Origin: CAZALT01 sp964485515
GTDB taxonomy: Bacteria; Actinomycetota; Acidimicrobiia; Acidimicrobiales; Acidimicrobilacustridaceae
Reading direction: 5' to 3'
Length of the DNA stretch: 15,643 nucleotides
Assembly (NCBI GenBank): GCA_964485515.1
Contig: CAZALT010000081.1
Span: 1-15,643 of the forward strand
The translations under genes and the position numbers were made by a program. Under the pieces are notes generated by a model. It saw only the letters and a list, made by a program, of their open reading frames with translations, searched no databases and was not told the DNA's origin. Shown piece after piece: positions 13,825 to 15,643 of this stretch (the stretch's first letter is position 1; each line of letters opens with the position of its first letter).

Positions 13825-13834
13825 ACGATAGCCT
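13825..13834. promoter_or_regulatory. Symmetric bidirectional -10 (AnnnTAnnnT) for SRP RNA and tRNA-Ser(GGA)
   Basis: The ten bases ACGATAGCCT read TAGCCT (13829-13834) on the plus strand and TATCGT (13830-13825) on the minus strand. The two hexamers share the central TA step. The plus hexamer would start a transcript near 13841, 26 nt before tRNA-Ser(GGA). The minus hexamer would start near 13817, at the base of the SRP RNA helix. No strong -35 is seen on either side. Confidence 0.55.
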
Positions 13835-13845
13835 CATCGACCGTG

Positions 13846-13860
13846 CTCCCCACAGGGGAG
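13846..13860 (+). other. Hairpin in the 5' leader of tRNA-Ser(GGA)
   Basis: CTCCCC (13846-13851), an ACA loop and GGGGAG (13855-13860) form a perfect 6-bp stem directly upstream of the tRNA. CTCCCC is also complementary to the start of the tRNA acceptor strand (GGAGGGG), with one extra base. The hairpin may keep the leader from mispairing with the tRNA before RNase P cleavage. Confidence 0.35.
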
Positions 13861-13866
13861 TCCCCT

Positions 13867-13957
<91 letters not shown>

Positions 13958-13958
13958 C

Positions 13959-13986
13959 GGTGGGCCGGGCTCCTGCTCGGCCCACC
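13959..13986 (+). terminator. 12-bp hairpin after tRNA-Ser(GGA)
   Basis: GGTGGGCCGGGC (13959-13970) pairs with GCTCGGCCCACC (13975-13986) around a TCCT loop, with one G-U pair, starting 4 nt after CCA. No T-run follows, so it may terminate only partly and allow tadA expression, or mark the 3' end for processing. Confidence 0.5.
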
Positions 13987-14030
13987 GCCGCGTCTGCTGG
14001 CGCGACGCCGACCGAGGAGGAAGAGACGAG

Positions 14031-14516
14031 ATGACCGCCTCACCGTCCATTGGGGGTTGGGACGACGCCATGCAGCTGGCGCTCGACGAGGCGCGGGCCG
14101 CCATCGACCACGACGACGTCCCCATCGGCGCCGTCGTCATCGTCGACGGGCAGGTCGTCGCCCGCCGCCACAACGAGCGCGAGCTCACCGGCGACCCGAC
14201 CGCCCACGCCGAGGTGCTGGCCCTACGCGACGCTGCCGCTCGATCCGGCGAAGGCGGCGCACCCTCATGGCGCCTCGAGGACGCCACCGTCGTCGTCACG
14301 CTCGAACCGTGCCCCATGTGCGCCGGGGCGCTGCTCAACAGCCGGGTGCGCCGCGTGGTGTTCGGCGCCCCCGACCTGAAGGCCGGTGCCCTCGGCTCGC
14401 TCTACAACCTGGGTGCCGACCCGAGGCTCAACCACGAGCTCGAGGTCGTCCCGGGCATCCGGGCCGACGAGAGTGCCGCCCTGTTGACAGGCTTCTTCAG
14501 CCGCCTCCGCGGTTGA
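14031..14516 (+). CDS. tadA: tRNA-specific adenosine deaminase TadA
   Basis: The protein has 161 residues from the ATG at 14031, preceded by GAGGAGG (14014-14020) at 10-nt spacing. Zinc and catalytic motifs are H59-A60-E61 (TAHAEV) and PCPMC (93-97) with C94 and C97, the cytidine/deoxycytidylate-deaminase fold signature. The RVRRVVFGAPD segment (105-115) is typical of TadA. It converts A34 of tRNA-Arg(ACG) to inosine so that one tRNA reads CGU, CGC and CGA. The frame is open upstream into the tRNA, which cannot be coding. It lies between two tRNA-Ser genes on the same strand. tadA, SRP RNA and dnaX are also neighbours in Bacillus subtilis. Confidence 0.95.
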   Translation: MTASPSIGGWDDAMQLALDEARAAIDHDDVPIGAVVIVDGQVVARRHNERELTGDPTAHAEVLALRDAAARSGEGGAPSWRLEDATVVVTLEPCPMCAGALLNSRVRRVVFGAPDLKAGALGSLYNLGADPRLNHELEVVPGIRADESAALLTGFFSRLRG

Positions 14517-14602
14517 CGTCGAGCCGCTCTGCCCTTCACCGTCGTTCGCGTACCGACGCAGGCCCCCGGTGACGAACACGCAGACGACGGCGGTGGACCG
14601 TT

Positions 14603-14621
14603 GCTGCGGGATCAGCTTTTT
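14603..14621 (+). terminator. Possible weak intrinsic terminator after tadA
   Basis: GCTG (14603-14606) pairs with CAGC (14613-14616) and is followed directly by TTTTT (14617-14621), a rare T-run in this GC-rich window. The stem is only 4 bp. The T-run could alternatively belong to the -35 region of the next tRNA promoter. Confidence 0.35.
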
Positions 14622-14640
14622 GGGCAGAGTCGGGTACGGC

Positions 14641-14646
14641 TATGGT
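14641..14646 (+). promoter_or_regulatory. -10 element (TATGGT) of tRNA-Ser(CGA)
   Basis: TATGGT ends 7 nt before the mature 5' end of the tRNA, so transcription would begin at or beside the first tRNA nucleotide. The T-rich TTTTTGGG at 14617-14624 lies in the -35 region. Confidence 0.5.
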
Positions 14647-14653
14647 CGTCGGC

Positions 14654-14743
14654 GGAGAGTTGCCAGAGCGGACGAATGGGGCGGCCTCGAAAGCCGTTGT
14701 GGCCCTTGGGTCACCGAGGGTTCGAATCCCTCACTCTCCGCCA
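14654..14743 (+). tRNA. tRNA-Ser(CGA)
   Basis: A class II tRNA with acceptor GGAGAGT/ACTCTCC, anticodon stem CGGC/GCCG with the loop CTCGAAA giving anticodon CGA, a long variable arm (about 14697-14716), T-arm with GTTCGAATC, discriminator G (14740) and encoded CCA (14741-14743). It reads the UCG codon, which is frequent in GC-rich genomes. Confidence 0.97.
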
Positions 14744-14746
14744 CCT

Positions 14747-14777
14747 CCGCCCCGGTGCTCCAGCGCCGGGGCGGTTT
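14747..14777 (+). terminator. Intrinsic terminator of tRNA-Ser(CGA)
   Basis: CCGCCCCGGTGC (14747-14758) pairs with GCGCCGGGGCGG (14763-14774) around a TCCA loop, with one G-U pair, then TTT (14775-14777). It starts 4 nt after the CCA end. Confidence 0.75.
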
Positions 14778-14931
14778 CGCGCCCGGCCTCCACTCTGCGG
14801 GGCGCTGCGTGGACCCGCAACGTCGAGCGCTCCGAGCTGGCGTTTCTCACGGGTCCATCCGCCGATGAAGCTCCGCAGTTCGGGGAAGCGGCGAGCCAGC
14901 TCCGACTCGATGATTACGGGATTACCGGAGT
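14778..14931. other. Non-coding gap before the ABC exporter gene
   Basis: No convincing gene is seen here. The only structure noted is a long-spaced inverted repeat, TCCGAGCTGGC (14831-14841) and GCCAGCTCCGA (14895-14905), with 10 of 11 positions matching and a 53-bp spacer. Its significance is unclear. Confidence 0.4.
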
Positions 14932-14937
14932 TAGCCT
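14932..14937 (+). promoter_or_regulatory. -10 element (TAGCCT) of the ABC exporter gene
   Basis: TAGCCT ends 6 nt before the ATG at 14944, with no Shine-Dalgarno between. The transcription start should coincide with the ATG, giving a leaderless mRNA. It is the same hexamer as in the tRNA-Ser(GGA) promoter. Confidence 0.5.
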
Positions 14938-14943
14938 GAGCCC

Positions 14944-15643
14944 ATGCGGATGGCTCCTCACATGCTTTACGGATCCGACCCGAAGGCCATCGCCGGCAAG
15001 ACCGTGGGGCGGGGGCTCGTGCGGCGGGTGGGCGAGTTCGCCCGTCCCTACCGGCGCCAGATCATCGCGTTCGTGGTCATCATCGTCGGAGCCGCCGTGC
15101 TCGCCCTCGTACCGCCGTTGCTGTTCCGCCAGATCATCGACGATGCCATCCCCCAGGGCGACAAGCACCAGCTGACGATCCTCGCCCTGCTCGTGGTGGG
15201 CGCCGCGCTCGGCGACGCGTTCCTCTCGTTCGGCGAGCGCTGGTATTCGGCCAAGATCGGCGAGGGCCTCATCTACGACCTCCGGGTCCGGCTGTTCGAC
15301 CACGTGCAACGCATGCCGCTCGGGTTCTTCACCCGCACCCAGACCGGTTCGCTCATCAGCCGGCTCAACAACGATGTCATCGGCGCCCAGCGGGCCGTCA
15401 CGACCACGCTCGGCTCGGTCGTGTCCAACTTCGTGGTGCTCGCCACGACCCTGGTCGCCATGGTGCTCCTCGACTGGCAGCTCACGCTCATCGCGCTCGT
15501 GCTGCTGCCCATCTTCATCATCCCGGCCAAGCGCGTCGGCAGGAAGCTCCAGGCCATCACCCGCGAGGGCATGAACCTCGACGCCGCGATGAACACCCAG
15601 ATGACCGAGCGCTTCAACGTGTCGGGGGCGCTGCTCGTCAAGC
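14944..15643 (+). CDS. ABC exporter half-transporter, N-terminal membrane domain (partial)
   Basis: An open frame of 233 codons runs from the ATG at 14944 to the window end without a stop. The protein begins MRMAPHMLYGSDPKA and then shows the type I ABC exporter membrane domain. Membrane helices lie at about 39-60 and 76-97. Next comes the conserved cytoplasmic stretch with LFDHVQRMPLGFF, then GSLISRLNNDV, followed by a long helical hairpin (TTLVAMVLLDWQLTLIALVLLPIF). This pattern matches MsbA/MdlB-like half-transporters. The ATP-binding domain should follow beyond the window. The substrate cannot be told. The start was chosen because a TAnnnT box lies 6 nt upstream; ATGs at 14950 and 14962 are alternatives without a better ribosome site. 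Confidence 0.88.
   Translation, partial: MRMAPHMLYGSDPKAIAGKTVGRGLVRRVGEFARPYRRQIIAFVVIIVGAAVLALVPPLLFRQIIDDAIPQGDKHQLTILALLVVGAALGDAFLSFGERWYSAKIGEGLIYDLRVRLFDHVQRMPLGFFTRTQTGSLISRLNNDVIGAQRAVTTTLGSVVSNFVVLATTLVAMVLLDWQLTLIALVLLPIFIIPAKRVGRKLQAITREGMNLDAAMNTQMTERFNVSGALLVK

Overview
The window is GC-rich, densely coded chromosomal DNA with several GTG starts, DivIVA-type polarity protein, crotonyl-CoA carboxylase/reductase and many putatively leaderless genes. Together these suggest an actinobacterium, possibly of the Acidimicrobiia; no 16S rRNA is present, so the assignment is an inference. Most of the content is core genome. No insertion sequence, prophage, CRISPR array or resistance gene is visible, and no clear-cut new multi-gene system was found. 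The unusual material lies in one uncharacterised membrane-protein pair, in regulatory architecture, and in short tandem repeats at gene ends.

Layout, left to right. (1) Positions 1-3410, minus strand: a DUF2252 protein with a long Lys/Ser repeat tail, then the ribosome-assembly GTPase EngB 21 bp downstream, then a stand-alone 5'-3' exonuclease. The exonuclease stop codon sits in the first unit of an 8-bp tandem repeat that runs off the window. (2) Positions 3457-7798: a carbon-metabolism block. Crotonyl-CoA carboxylase/reductase and methylmalonyl/ethylmalonyl-CoA epimerase lie on the minus strand. Divergent from them are a DivIVA-like coiled-coil protein and an acetyl-CoA acetyltransferase on the plus strand. 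Thiolase, reductase/carboxylase and epimerase are three steps of the ethylmalonyl-CoA route from acetyl-CoA to C4/C5 acyl-CoAs. (3) Positions 7849-7882: a 15-bp perfect hairpin between convergent operons. (4) Positions 7958-13817, minus strand: SRP RNA (ffs), dnaX, ybaB, recR, a four-helix membrane protein and a proline-rich single-span membrane protein. The dnaX/ybaB pair and the pair of membrane proteins overlap by 4 bp (ATGA and GTGA). (5) Positions 13867-15643, plus strand: tRNA-Ser(GGA), tadA, tRNA-Ser(CGA), and the start of an ABC exporter that is cut by the window end.

Regulation readable from the sequence. Five genes (DUF2252, epimerase, ccr, dnaX, ABC exporter) have a TAnnnT -10 hexamer ending 6-8 nt before the start codon and no Shine-Dalgarno, as expected for leaderless mRNAs. 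Genes inside operons or with long leaders (ybaB, the proline-rich protein, divIVA, thiolase, tadA) have a good Shine-Dalgarno instead. The SRP RNA and tRNA-Ser(GGA) genes diverge from a symmetric AnnnTAnnnT element that can act as a -10 on both strands at once.
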